Assembly: GCA_910583775.1 (NCBI GenBank)
Contig: CAJTYD010000021.1
Coordinates: forward strand, 1-32,947
From: an uncultured Muribaculaceae bacterium
GTDB lineage: Bacteria; Bacteroidota; Bacteroidia; Bacteroidales; Muribaculaceae
Direction of reading: 5' to 3'
DNA length: 32,947 nucleotides
Part shown: positions 9,201-17,415 of the stretch, piece after piece
Position numbering within the stretch: position 1 is the first letter of the stretch
Layout: each line of letters starts with the position of its first letter
Notes under the pieces: model-generated
Told to the model about the DNA's origin: nothing
Databases searched by the model: none
Seen by the model: the letters and a program-made list of their open reading frames with translations, nothing else
Made by a program: the position numbers and the translations under genes

Positions 9201-9410
9201 GTATCGCTCAGCTATCAGATGCCTACCAAACTCGTGAAAAAGGCAGGAATGCAGGATGTAAGATTTACATTCGCAGGTAATAACCTTCATTATTTCACAG
9301 ACGTGATCGGACTTTCTCCCGAGATGGGTTCCGCAAGCACATATAACGCGAGTTTCAACACCTATCCTCCTATCCGTAAGTTCTCTTTCAATGTTAAGGT
9401 TACTTTCTAA
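6219..9410 (+). CDS. SusC/RagA-family TonB-dependent outer-membrane transporter
   Basis: This 1063-residue protein imports oligosaccharide or sugar across the outer membrane using TonB energy. A signal peptide (cleavage after AFA, residue 21) is followed by a carboxypeptidase-regulatory-like domain (about 24-96, GVVKDETGEGLPGVSI). Next come the SusC-type DEVIVVGYG segment (102-110), a plug domain (about 112-230, with IRGGSSISQSNAPLILVDGVE) and a beta-barrel that ends in the aromatic-rich sequence KFSFNVKVTF. It lies 9 bp before the SusD gene. Location inside the sialic-acid locus suggests sialic acid or a sialylated glycan as cargo. Its base composition looks less GC-rich than the enzymes around it. 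Confidence 0.95.
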   Translation: MKRSLFLLLLCMLCMPISAFAQQYALKGVVKDETGEGLPGVSILVKGTSRGAATDIDGSYTINVAKGETVVFSYVGCLPQSIKITGQKTLDVTMKATDDSLDEVIVVGYGSQSKRTVSSSIASVDGKTLENSPNNTIGDGLKGKIAGVRVFSSDNTPGAEATFIIRGGSSISQSNAPLILVDGVERTMEGLNPNDIESIQVLKDAASSAIYGSRASNGVVLITTKKGSKGKMRITFEAGLAYENTERMIEYLSAEEAVPLMRDRWASGPNAATKLHSDGYAYSDANTNASKYSTRYLQPGESIPAGWKSCQDPLDPTKTLIFEDNDWAGDCFRAALWQNYYLGVDGGTDNLSYNASIGYTRDSGVAVGSGFNRFSARTNVVAKILKNLKFTSNLDFSQTNTEAYASQYQVISRGMMTPAVQRKTFVSDDQWYGTPTTGPNASSPNPAFYDYYNDNKNRVNRTGLVGTLDYEPLRGWHIVGSASFFNSQGYRDSFHRADPYNGTRNATAANTDFQRLKLEAYTNYTFSIGQSHNFNAMVGYSWQKYDYRSFSGSANNHATDKIPTLNAGVPQSATSTYQKEVNIGYFGRINYDFKKKYLLTLTFREDGSSRFADGNQWGFFPGASVGWIMSSENFMQGIDWINNLKLRVSYGQTGNNNVGYYDALGLYATTTNYDGEASVVASAMPNKDLRWEKSTQLDAGFDFSVLNDRISLGFDFFNKITNDLITSRQLPNTSAFGSILTNNGKVRFRGFDIELNTRNIVKKDFEWDSRFTLTYVKNKVLELPEAVNPDDRRAKNRQGGYTVTMADGSTIEFGGTAEGEPLGRIYGYKHAYIITTKEQAANANYDASSKGWDWTTGTRMGNGKKTIGDYEWCDLNGDGKINGSDMYLLGNTIPHTTGGFGNTFTYKGFTLNIYLDFAFGHSISNGYLQRQMCNFMGGNTSLPRELLKAWNEGDDPAKAKYARFSGNDSDDLNKNYRDNSDIFVQKADYLCIREVSLSYQMPTKLVKKAGMQDVRFTFAGNNLHYFTDVIGLSPEMGSASTYNASFNTYPPIRKFSFNVKVTF

Positions 9411-9419
9411 ACAATTAAA

Positions 9420-10919
9420 ATGAGAAAAGATATGAAAACTAAAATATTATCAGGCTTACTTCTTGGTTGCCTTATGACAGGGCTTACCGCCTGTCATGAC
9501 GATCTGAACGTGGTGCAGCCAAGTCAGTTCACCTCCCGTTCCATGTGGACTGTAGAGAATGACGCGAAAGCTGCCGTAAACGGGATGTTCAATCAGTTCC
9601 GAAGCATAATGTCGGAGAACTTCCTGATCTACGGAGATATGCGCTCAAATCTCTATAAATCCGGAAGCGAGGTTAACGACAACTTCTTTAACCGGCTTGG
9701 ACAGAACAGTATTCTTATAGGAGATTCTCCAACAAACTGGGCTTCTTTCTATACTACCATTAACAGCGCCAATCTTGTATTGAAACATGTCCCGGACATT
9801 AAGTTCCAGGAGGAATCAACAAGAAACGAGGTTTTGGCGAATGCATATTTTGTCAGGGCTTTCTGCTATTATACCATCGCTCGCGTATGGGGAGACGCGC
9901 CTCTTCTCATCACGGGATTTGAATCGGAAAACCAGGAGGATATGTATCCTACGAGAACTCCTGTAGCCGAAATTTATGCCCAGATTGAGTCTGATCTCGA
10001 CAATGCAATCAGTCTGATGCCGACCGCCAGGTCAATTCACAAGGCTTCAAAAGGTTCCATCAATATGTTGCGTGCCGACTTCTTCCTCTGGAAGGCCGCT
10101 CGTCTTGGCGGAGGTCAGGCTTATTATCAGAAGGCGCTTGACGCTGCAAATGCGGTGATAGGGGGCGGTTATTCTCTGCTTGCCAATTTCAAGGATGTCT
10201 TCAAACTGGATAATGAGAGTAACGATGAGCTCATTTTTACCTTCCCTTATACGGTGGGCGAGAATGTCAGCCCCGGAGGGTATCCTAATTATTATTCATA
10301 TTTCCTTGCTCCGGTATCAAAAGTCGCTAATCTTGCAAGTATGGGATTTTCCCAGGAACAGATTCCCGGTGGATCCCATGCACAGTATGTGGTTCCGACA
10401 CCCGAATATCTCGCTTTCCTTCTTGCGGACCCCGCCGATACAAGAAGCGCAGTTACGGTTCTTGATGTTCCTCAGGAGGTAAAGGAAATTCTGATTGATC
10501 CGATGTTTGTTAAATTCCAGGGCCAGTATCAAAACGGCACACGTATATTTGACAACGACATGATTATCTATCGTCTTGCCGAGGCTTACCTGCTTAAGGC
10601 AGAAGCCTGCAGCGGCCTTGGAGACGCAGCCGGAGCTATGGCTGCCCTTAATGTGATAGCAAAACGGGCTCGCGGCGTGGATAATTATTACACCGGTCTG
10701 AGCGGCGATGCCTTGACAGACGCCATCATTGATGAATCGAAGATGGAGCTTGCCGCCGAAGGCAAAATGTTCTGGCTCTATATGCGAATGAATCAGGAAT
10801 TCAAGAAAATCTCCTCTTTGGTAGGCAAAGAGAATGTCCTGAATATCACTCTTTGGCCGGTTGCTCAGGCTTGTATCAATACAAACTCCAAGATTGAGCA
10901 GACTCCGGGTTATAAATAA
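9420..10919 (+). CDS. SusD/RagB-family glycan-binding lipoprotein
   Basis: This 499-residue surface lipoprotein is the lid and glycan-binding partner of the adjacent SusC. A lipobox LTAC gives the lipidated Cys25. The protein then shows the usual SusD features: an N-terminal segment with TPR-like helices (for example ANAYFVRAFCYYTIARVWGDAPLL) and a C-terminal RagB/SusD segment (IYRLAEAYLLKAEACSGLGD). ATG 9420 is used; a second in-frame ATG at 9432 gives a shorter signal peptide and is equally possible. The 9-bp gap to susC implies a shared transcript. Confidence 0.95.
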   Translation: MRKDMKTKILSGLLLGCLMTGLTACHDDLNVVQPSQFTSRSMWTVENDAKAAVNGMFNQFRSIMSENFLIYGDMRSNLYKSGSEVNDNFFNRLGQNSILIGDSPTNWASFYTTINSANLVLKHVPDIKFQEESTRNEVLANAYFVRAFCYYTIARVWGDAPLLITGFESENQEDMYPTRTPVAEIYAQIESDLDNAISLMPTARSIHKASKGSINMLRADFFLWKAARLGGGQAYYQKALDAANAVIGGGYSLLANFKDVFKLDNESNDELIFTFPYTVGENVSPGGYPNYYSYFLAPVSKVANLASMGFSQEQIPGGSHAQYVVPTPEYLAFLLADPADTRSAVTVLDVPQEVKEILIDPMFVKFQGQYQNGTRIFDNDMIIYRLAEAYLLKAEACSGLGDAAGAMAALNVIAKRARGVDNYYTGLSGDALTDAIIDESKMELAAEGKMFWLYMRMNQEFKKISSLVGKENVLNITLWPVAQACINTNSKIEQTPGYK

Positions 10920-10943
10920 TAAATAAAACACAGTGGTTTGATA

Positions 10944-10982
10944 GATGCCCGTCTGTTGCCCGAGTGGTTGCGGGCGGGTGTC
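10944..10982 (+). terminator. GC-rich stem-loop between susD and sialidase
   Basis: GATGCCCG pairs with CGGGTGTC (two wobble pairs), and an inner GCCCG/CGGGC pairing extends the stem. TTATATTTT follows. This looks like an intrinsic terminator or attenuator that would lower expression of the enzymes relative to susCD. The T-run is interrupted, so read-through is likely. Confidence 0.45.
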
Positions 10983-11009
10983 TTATATTTTCTATAAATT
11001 GATTTTTCT

Positions 11010-12662
11010 ATGTCAAAGTCTCTTTTTCTCGGTCTCGCGGGCTTGATGGCCGCTTCAGCGGCTTTTGCCGCCTCCCCGGGGATCATGGTGGTGAACGTTT
11101 CCAAGAAGGCTCCCGTGGTGACTATGAAGGAATACAGCCCGGTGCTCCATTTCCGTCTCATCAACAAAAGCGGCAAGCCATATAGTCTCAAGGACGTGAC
11201 GTTCTCGCTCAAAGGCTCTACCGATCCTTCTTCGGTGACGTCCGCCTCGCTTTTCTATGGCGACCGCAAGCCCGATTACGGCGATATGCAGCCCGACAGC
11301 CTTGTGGCTACCGTGAAACCCGCCAACGGATCGATACGTTTCCGCCCCGCCGGTAAAATTACCGCCGACACTCTCAACTGCTGGCTGACGCTCCGGCTGC
11401 GCGATGATGCCGCCGACAGCCGCGCCCGTGTCGAAGTGGCATGCACACGGCTTGCCTCGACGGCCGGAAATATCGCCGCATCGGCTCTCAAGACCGGCCC
11501 CCTGCGTGTGGGAGTGGCAGTCAGAAACCACGGCCAGGACGGCATAAACACCTCGCGTATCCCGGGGCTGGCAACTTCCTCGAAGGGAACACTGATCGCC
11601 CTCTATGACGCCCGCAACGAACGCGACGACGACCTGCAGGGCGATATCGACATCGCCATCAACCGCTCTGAAGACGGCGGAAAGACATGGGGACCGGTGA
11701 TCAAGGTCATCGACATGGGAGAATACGGCGGCCTGCCGCAACGCTACAACGGTGTGAGCGACGGCGCGATCCTCGCCGATACCCGCAACGGCAAGCTCTA
11801 TGCCATCGGCCTCTGGATGCACGGCATCAACGACCCAAAGACCGGTAAATGGGTGGAGGGACTTGATGAAAACTCGAAAGTCTGGAATCACCAGTGGCGC
11901 TCCTACGGTTCGAATCCGGGATACGACATCAAGGGCTCGTCGCAGTTCATGATGGCCGTAAGTTCCGATGACGGAAAGACCTGGAGCAGGCCGGTGAACA
12001 TCACCCGCCAGGTGAAGAAGCCGGAATACTGGCTTATGGCCCCCGGCCCGGGACGTGGAATCGTGATGGAAGACGGCACTCTCGTTTTTCCCGCAGAAGG
12101 ACGCGATGAGAAAGGAGGAGCCTTCTCGACCATCATCTGGTCGCGCGACCACGGCAAAACCTGGACTGCCGGCGAACCAGCAACCCACAACACCAACGAA
12201 TGCCAGGTGGTGGAGCTCTCCGACCATTCGCTGATGCTCAACGCGCGCCATCGCGCCAACCGCCGCCTCAAGGAGGGGAACGGCCGCGCGATCGCCGTCA
12301 CCAAAGACCTCGGCAAGACCTGGACGCAGCATCCCACATCTCGCAAGGCCCTTATCGAGCCGGCATGTCAGGGCGGTTTCTACCGTCACGACTATGTGCG
12401 TGACGGCGAGAAGAAGCATATCCTGCTTTTCTTCAATCCTTCGGATACCGACAGCCGCATCAACCATACCCTCAAGGTGAGCTTCGATGACGGCGAGACC
12501 TGGCCCGAGGAATACTGGATGCTTCTCGACGAAGGTAAGGGCGCCGGATATTCATGCCTCACGGCCATCGACCCCGAGACTATCGGAATCTTCTACGAGG
12601 GCAGCCGCTCCGACATCCAGTTCCAGGCGATACCCCTCTCCGAAATCCTTAAGGAAAAATAA
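11010..12662 (+). CDS. nanH: GH33 exo-alpha-sialidase, secreted
   Basis: This 550-residue sialidase releases terminal sialic acids from glycans. A signal peptide (cleavage near AFA, residue 20) precedes a beta-rich N-terminal domain (about 25-160) typical of Bacteroides sialidases, then the six-bladed catalytic propeller. Five Asp-boxes of the form S/T-x-D-x-G-x-T-W are visible: SEDGGKTW, SSDDGKTW, SRDHGKTW, TKDLGKTW and SFDDGETW. Arg183 (SRIP), Arg413 and Arg483 fit the arginine triad. Tyr514 (GAGYSCL) with Glu397 (TNECQ) fits the nucleophile pair. One of Asp206-208 should be the acid/base. It lies about 90 bp after susD, behind a stem-loop. Confidence 0.95.
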   Translation: MSKSLFLGLAGLMAASAAFAASPGIMVVNVSKKAPVVTMKEYSPVLHFRLINKSGKPYSLKDVTFSLKGSTDPSSVTSASLFYGDRKPDYGDMQPDSLVATVKPANGSIRFRPAGKITADTLNCWLTLRLRDDAADSRARVEVACTRLASTAGNIAASALKTGPLRVGVAVRNHGQDGINTSRIPGLATSSKGTLIALYDARNERDDDLQGDIDIAINRSEDGGKTWGPVIKVIDMGEYGGLPQRYNGVSDGAILADTRNGKLYAIGLWMHGINDPKTGKWVEGLDENSKVWNHQWRSYGSNPGYDIKGSSQFMMAVSSDDGKTWSRPVNITRQVKKPEYWLMAPGPGRGIVMEDGTLVFPAEGRDEKGGAFSTIIWSRDHGKTWTAGEPATHNTNECQVVELSDHSLMLNARHRANRRLKEGNGRAIAVTKDLGKTWTQHPTSRKALIEPACQGGFYRHDYVRDGEKKHILLFFNPSDTDSRINHTLKVSFDDGETWPEEYWMLLDEGKGAGYSCLTAIDPETIGIFYEGSRSDIQFQAIPLSEILKEK

Positions 12663-12732
12663 TCCGATACATTTACCTCCCTTTGTAAAATATTTAGTAA
12701 ATTAGAGAATCAATTAAAACTTAATCTATAAC

Positions 12733-13410
12733 ATGAAAAGAAGCGAAATCAACAATCAGATACGCAAGGCCTTGGACATCATGGCCAAATGCAGGTTCAA
12801 CCTTCCCGACTGGGCGTCGTGGACGCCGGAGGAATGGGTGAAGAAAGGAAACGAATGTGCCGAGATACGCGACTGCTCGATGGGCTGGGATATCACCGAC
12901 TTCGGGTGGGGTGATTTCCCAAACATCGGCCTCACGCTTGTGACGCTGCGCAACGGCAAGGCCAACGATCCGAAATACACCAAACCCTATTGCGAGAAAA
13001 TAATGATAGTAGGCGAGAACCAGGTAACTCCCTATCATTTCCACTGGTTTAAGACAGAAGACATCATCAACCGCGGCGGAGGCACTCTCTGCATGAAGCT
13101 GTATAAGGCCGACAGGGAAACCGAGCAGCCCACCGAGGATGAGATCACCGTTTCGATCGACGGCGTAGAGACAAAAGTGAAACCGGGCGAGACCATCCGC
13201 ATCGAGCCGGGACAGAGCATCACGTATGTGCCCTATCTGTACCATAAGTTCTGGGGCGAGGGGGGCGACTGCCTCGTTGGCGAGGTGTCGACCACTAACG
13301 ACGATGCCGCCGACAACCGTTTCCTCGAGCCTAAGGGTCGCTTCCCCGAGATCGAGGAGGATGAGGCTCCTTTCCGCCTGTTGTGTAACGAATATCCCAA
13401 AGCAGAATGA
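12733..13410 (+). CDS. D-lyxose/D-mannose isomerase-family cupin
   Basis: This 225-residue cytoplasmic cupin of the D-lyxose ketol-isomerase family interconverts D-lyxose with D-xylulose, often with D-mannose activity as well. The metal site His102, His104 and Glu109 (TPYHFHWFKTED) and His171 (YLYHKFW) is intact. There is no signal peptide. Its stop codon overlaps the next start in an ATGA arrangement, so it is translationally coupled to the secreted phosphoesterase. Its role in a sialic-acid locus is unclear: a C1-C2 isomerase cannot act directly on ManNAc because C2 carries the acetamido group, so it may serve mannose or another glycan sugar. Confidence 0.85.
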   Translation: MKRSEINNQIRKALDIMAKCRFNLPDWASWTPEEWVKKGNECAEIRDCSMGWDITDFGWGDFPNIGLTLVTLRNGKANDPKYTKPYCEKIMIVGENQVTPYHFHWFKTEDIINRGGGTLCMKLYKADRETEQPTEDEITVSIDGVETKVKPGETIRIEPGQSITYVPYLYHKFWGEGGDCLVGEVSTTNDDAADNRFLEPKGRFPEIEEDEAPFRLLCNEYPKAE

Positions 13411-14486
13411 GACGCATATTATTATCCTTGATCGCGGCGGCCGCTGCCGTGGGCGCTTCAGCGCAGGTTGACTACAACCGCCAGGGTCCGCTCAGCGACA
13501 AATCGTTCAATATCGTACTTCTCGGTGACCCCCAGAACTATACGAAGTTTGACTATAACCAGCCTGTGTTCGACCTGATGATGGCCTGGACGCAGCATCA
13601 TCTCGACACGCTCAACGTCAAGGCCGTGCTCTGTACCGGCGACCTCGTCGATCAGAACGAGAATATCGTTCCTCCGTTCCCCCGCTTCGCCAATCTTCCG
13701 AGCGAAATGCAGTGGCAGTATATCTCAAAGGAGTTCGAGCGTCTCGACAACCGGGTGCCTTACCTTATCTCTACCGGAAATCATGACTACGGTTATCTCC
13801 GTTCGGAAAACTCGATGACCCGTTTCCCCGACTTCTTCAAGCCCGACCGTAACTGGACTCAGTGGGGCAAGACACTCGTCTCCACCTTCCCTAACCGCAA
13901 CGGCAGCCAGAGCCTTGAGAACGCCGCCATGGAGATCACTGATCCCAACTGGGGCAAGCTCCTGATTATTGTAGCCGAATTCGCTCCCCGTGACGAAGTG
14001 CTCGACTGGGCGAAGAAGCTCTGCGAGTCGGATAAATTCAAGGATCATAAGGTTATCTTCATGACCCATTCCTATATGACGGGTTTCGATGCCCAGAGAT
14101 ATGTCAAGGAGCACTATAAGATTCAGCCGGCTAACAGCGGCGAGCAGATATGGCAGAAGCTCATCTATCCGACGAAGAATATCCTGCTTGTGCTCTGCGG
14201 CCATTACGCCAAGCCCAACGAGCGCTATGACTATACCACCGGATTCCGCACAGACAAGAATATCGCCGGCCGCGACGTGCACCAGATGATGTTCAACTGC
14301 CAGGGCATCGGCGGAGGTATGAGCGGCAACGGCGGCGAGGGCTTCCTGCGTCTTCTTGAATTCATGCCCGACGGCAAGACCGTGGAGGTGAGGACTTATT
14401 CCCCGCTGTTCGGTTATTCTGCCCAGACAAAGCATCTGGCATGGCGCAACGAGCCTTACGACAGATTCTCATTCGTGTTGAAATAA
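13407..14486 (+). CDS. secreted calcineurin-like metallophosphoesterase
   Basis: This 359-residue protein has a signal peptide (cleavage after ASA, residue 19) and a calcineurin-like metallophosphoesterase fold. The metal motifs are GDPQN (Asp41, Gln43), TGDLVDQ (Asp79), GNHDYG (Asn125, His126), THSY (His221) and CGHY (His266). The first motif has Gln where the classic form is DxH. It overlaps the isomerase gene by 4 bp and should act in the periplasm. Substrate is unknown; a phosphodiester or phosphorylated glycan part is possible, but nothing in the sequence decides this. Confidence 0.85.
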   Translation: MRRILLSLIAAAAAVGASAQVDYNRQGPLSDKSFNIVLLGDPQNYTKFDYNQPVFDLMMAWTQHHLDTLNVKAVLCTGDLVDQNENIVPPFPRFANLPSEMQWQYISKEFERLDNRVPYLISTGNHDYGYLRSENSMTRFPDFFKPDRNWTQWGKTLVSTFPNRNGSQSLENAAMEITDPNWGKLLIIVAEFAPRDEVLDWAKKLCESDKFKDHKVIFMTHSYMTGFDAQRYVKEHYKIQPANSGEQIWQKLIYPTKNILLVLCGHYAKPNERYDYTTGFRTDKNIAGRDVHQMMFNCQGIGGGMSGNGGEGFLRLLEFMPDGKTVEVRTYSPLFGYSAQTKHLAWRNEPYDRFSFVLK

Positions 14487-14515
14487 AACTTCCAAACATA
14501 AACAACCTCACAGTA

Positions 14516-15106
14516 ATGAAACTTAAACACTTACTCTTACTGATAGCAATTATGACATCTATGAATATAGAAGCGCAGAACCACTGCAAGGCATGCGACT
14601 GGCTGGCCTCCGGAGTATGGGCCAACGGCTTCAAGACCGCTCCCGACAAATCGGTTAACGCCAAGGAATTCAAGGAGCAATACACTAAAAACAAAGAGCT
14701 CTGGGACAAGGTATTCACCTTCCTGGCCAATAACGACCTCGAATCGCTGCCCGTCGGCACCACCGATATCGAGAAGGGTCGCGCATGGGTAACCGTCAGC
14801 GAATATGTGCCTAATCCCGCCGAGAAGCAGAAGATCGAGAGCCATCGCCGCTTCATCGACCTCCAGTATACGCTCCGCGGCAACGAGAAGATGGGACTTG
14901 CCCGCGACAAGGAACCGGGCGTGCTCATGGAGTATAACGACAAACGCGAGGTTGCTTTCTGGACTTCAAAGAACATTGAATATTTCAAGGCCGGCCCCGA
15001 AACCTTCTTCCTCTTCTTCCCTTCTGACCTCCATCAGCCCTCGGTGCTTGACGGAGAGCCTGTGAAGAGCAAGAAGATCGTTGTCAAAATCGAATATGCC
15101 AGATAA
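14516..15106 (+). CDS. secreted YhcH/YjgK/YiaL-family protein (NanQ-type sialic-acid anomerase)
   Basis: This 196-residue member of the YhcH/DUF386 family, to which the E. coli N-acetylneuraminate anomerase NanQ belongs, has conserved metal-site residues in IESHRRFIDLQ (Glu108, His110) and FFPSDLHQPSV (His173). An N-terminal signal peptide (cleavage near IEA-Q) suggests it works in the periplasm, unlike the cytoplasmic E. coli protein. The frame is open upstream to 14441, but that extension overlaps the phosphoesterase gene and hides the signal peptide, so ATG 14516 is preferred. It would speed alpha/beta anomer exchange of released sialic acid before uptake. It ends 3 bp before the GH31 start. 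Confidence 0.85.
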   Translation: MKLKHLLLLIAIMTSMNIEAQNHCKACDWLASGVWANGFKTAPDKSVNAKEFKEQYTKNKELWDKVFTFLANNDLESLPVGTTDIEKGRAWVTVSEYVPNPAEKQKIESHRRFIDLQYTLRGNEKMGLARDKEPGVLMEYNDKREVAFWTSKNIEYFKAGPETFFLFFPSDLHQPSVLDGEPVKSKKIVVKIEYAR

Positions 15107-15109
15107 TAT

Positions 15110-17407
15110 ATGAAGAGATTTTTGTTAAGTATGTCCGCCCTGGTTCTCGCGTTGGCCATGAATGCAGAGAATCCTGTGGCGAACCCTAAATCGGTGGTGG
15201 TCTCCGGCAACGCCCGCTTCACGGTGCTCACTCCTGAGATGATACGTATCGAATACAGCCCGAGCGGAAAGTTCGAGGACCGCGCCACTTTCAGCGTAAT
15301 CAACCGTGAACTCCCCGACGTGAAATACAAGGCTAATGAGAAAGACGGCGTCCTGACTATCTCGACCTCTAAACTCGATCTCAGATACAAGACCGGAACC
15401 AATCCGCTCACTACCCCCGCCTCTGCCGACAACCTCAGCATATCGCTGAAGCTCGACAACGGCAAGACCGTGGAATGGTTCCCCGGCAAGGAGGATCCGC
15501 AGAACCTGAAGGGAACTTACCGCACGCTCGACCGCAACGAGGGCGACGCCTACCGCAGCAAGCTTGAAAACGGCGTTGTCTCGCGCTCGGGGTGGGCCGT
15601 GATCGACGATTCTCCCTCGTTCAAGCGCGCCGACGGCAGCGGGTCGCTGGCCCTGGAGCCTCAGGACGACTATTTCGACTGGGTGGCTCCGCGAGCCGAC
15701 AAGGATGCCCTCGACCTCTATTTCATGGGTTACGGCCATAACTACAAGCAGGCGATCTACGACTTCACACGCATCGCCGGCAAGATCCCGTTGCCTCCGG
15801 ATTTCGTTTTCGGATACTGGTATAGCAAGTATATGAACTATACGTCGCAGGATTTCCGCGACATCATGGCCGCTCTCAACGAGCATGATATCAACACCGA
15901 CGTGCTCATCATGGACATGGACTGGCACTGGAACGGCCGCAAGGAGGATTCCAACGGCCGCGGAGGCTGGACGGGCTGGACCTGGAACACAAAGCTGATT
16001 CCGGACCCGGAGAAGCTGATCGCCGACATGCACGCCAACGGTATGCGCACGGCCCTGAACCTACATCCGGCCGACGGTATAGCCTCCGACGAGGATTATT
16101 TCAGGGAGATGTGTTCCGACCTCAGCCTTAATCCTGCGGAAACGAAGAAGATCGAATGGACACTCGAAGACAAGGCTTTCGCAAAGTCGTTCTTCAAACG
16201 CATCATCCGAGCCCGCGAGGCTCAGGGTGTCGATTTCTGGTGGCTCGACTGGCAGCAGCATCTGCTGAACAAGGCGGTGCCGGAATTGGGAGAGACCATG
16301 TGGTGCAACCACGTTTTCTTCAACGAGATGAAGCGTAACCGTCCGGACCGCCGTCCGGTTATCTTCCACCGCTGGGGTGGCCTCGGGAGTCACCGCTATC
16401 AGCTCGGTTTCTCGGGCGACAGCCATATTACGTTCCCGACCTTAGCGTTCCTTCCCTATTTTACGGCTACGGCCTCGAATGTGGGCTACGGATACTGGGG
16501 ACATGATCTCGGCGGCCATACCACCGACCGCAAGAGCGGCTTCAACGTGAACGACCCCGAGCTGCTGCTCCGCTGGATACAGTATGGCGTCTTCTCGCCG
16601 ATTTTCCGCACGCATTCCACGAAGGGCGGCAACATCGAGCGCCGCATCTGGAAGTATGACAACTTCGACCAGATGAATCAGGCAGTGAAGCTCCGTTATT
16701 CTCTCTTTCCGTATATCTACACGATGGCGCGTAACTGCTACGACACGGGTCTGAGTATCTGCCATCCGCTATATTACGAGTATCCGGAGGCCCCCGAGGC
16801 CTATACGTTCGAGGGAGAATATTTCTTCGGCAACGATATTCTCGCGGCTCCCGTGACCGAGCCTTCACAGAACGGAAAGAGTGTTAAGAAGATATGGTTC
16901 CCGCAGGGTGAATGGTGGTCGCCTGTCCACAACAGGCTCTATCGCGGAAACCAGACTCTCGACATCGAATATGCCCTCGACGAGATTCCTTATTTCTATC
17001 GCAAGGGAGCGGTGATCTTCCGCAATCCCGAATCGGTGAAGCGCGTCACGGAGCGTCCGGACCATCTGCTGATAGACATCGTCTCTGCTCCGAAAGGAGA
17101 GGGCTCGCTCTATGAGGACAGCGGCGACAGCCAGGACTATGACAAGGTGTTCGCCATGACCAGACTTCGCCACAGCCTCAAGGGAAACAAGGGAAGCTAT
17201 GAGCTGTTGCCCCGCGAAGGCTCATACGCCGGAATGAAGGATGCGAGAAGCTACACGATGCGCATCTACGACACGAACCGTCCCCGCGCCGCGAAAGTAA
17301 ACGGCAAGTCGGCCGAGTTCAGCTATGACGCCGCCTCGCGTTGCACCACCGTCAACGTTCCCACAAGCCCCTGCTCCTCTAAGGTCAAGGTAGACGTCAA
17401 CTATTGA
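15110..17407 (+). CDS. GH31-family glycoside hydrolase, secreted
   Basis: This 765-residue enzyme has a signal peptide (about 1-19), an N-terminal galactose-mutarotase-like beta domain (about 25-225), a TIM barrel (about 230-560) and C-terminal beta domains. Asp380 in VDFWWLDWQQH is the likely nucleophile and Asp437 in LGFSGDSH the likely acid/base. The nucleophile loop is WWLDWQQ instead of the WxDMNE of common alpha-glucosidases, so the substrate is probably not a simple alpha-glucoside. From memory, similar loops occur in GH31 alpha-N-acetylgalactosaminidases, which would fit mucin O-glycans next to a sialidase. Family is firm; substrate is inference. It is the last gene of the plus-strand run. 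Confidence 0.9.
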   Translation: MKRFLLSMSALVLALAMNAENPVANPKSVVVSGNARFTVLTPEMIRIEYSPSGKFEDRATFSVINRELPDVKYKANEKDGVLTISTSKLDLRYKTGTNPLTTPASADNLSISLKLDNGKTVEWFPGKEDPQNLKGTYRTLDRNEGDAYRSKLENGVVSRSGWAVIDDSPSFKRADGSGSLALEPQDDYFDWVAPRADKDALDLYFMGYGHNYKQAIYDFTRIAGKIPLPPDFVFGYWYSKYMNYTSQDFRDIMAALNEHDINTDVLIMDMDWHWNGRKEDSNGRGGWTGWTWNTKLIPDPEKLIADMHANGMRTALNLHPADGIASDEDYFREMCSDLSLNPAETKKIEWTLEDKAFAKSFFKRIIRAREAQGVDFWWLDWQQHLLNKAVPELGETMWCNHVFFNEMKRNRPDRRPVIFHRWGGLGSHRYQLGFSGDSHITFPTLAFLPYFTATASNVGYGYWGHDLGGHTTDRKSGFNVNDPELLLRWIQYGVFSPIFRTHSTKGGNIERRIWKYDNFDQMNQAVKLRYSLFPYIYTMARNCYDTGLSICHPLYYEYPEAPEAYTFEGEYFFGNDILAAPVTEPSQNGKSVKKIWFPQGEWWSPVHNRLYRGNQTLDIEYALDEIPYFYRKGAVIFRNPESVKRVTERPDHLLIDIVSAPKGEGSLYEDSGDSQDYDKVFAMTRLRHSLKGNKGSYELLPREGSYAGMKDARSYTMRIYDTNRPRAAKVNGKSAEFSYDAASRCTTVNVPTSPCSSKVKVDVNY

Positions 17408-17415
17408 TTTCTTAA

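Noticed and set aside
11055..12467. Minus-strand ORF (470 aa) opposite the sialidase gene
   Set aside because: Antisense open frame caused by codon bias. Rich in His, Val, Gly and Arg with no family resemblance, and the plus strand encodes a complete GH33 enzyme.
12733..13410. Lyxose-isomerase-type cupin as a ManNAc-to-GlcNAc epimerase replacing NanE
   Set aside because: Aldose-ketose isomerisation needs a hydroxyl at C2, which ManNAc lacks. Without experimental data the substitution cannot be claimed.
14441..14515. 25-residue extension of the YhcH-family protein
   Set aside because: It overlaps the phosphoesterase gene and would bury the signal peptide. ATG 14516 gives a normal secreted protein.
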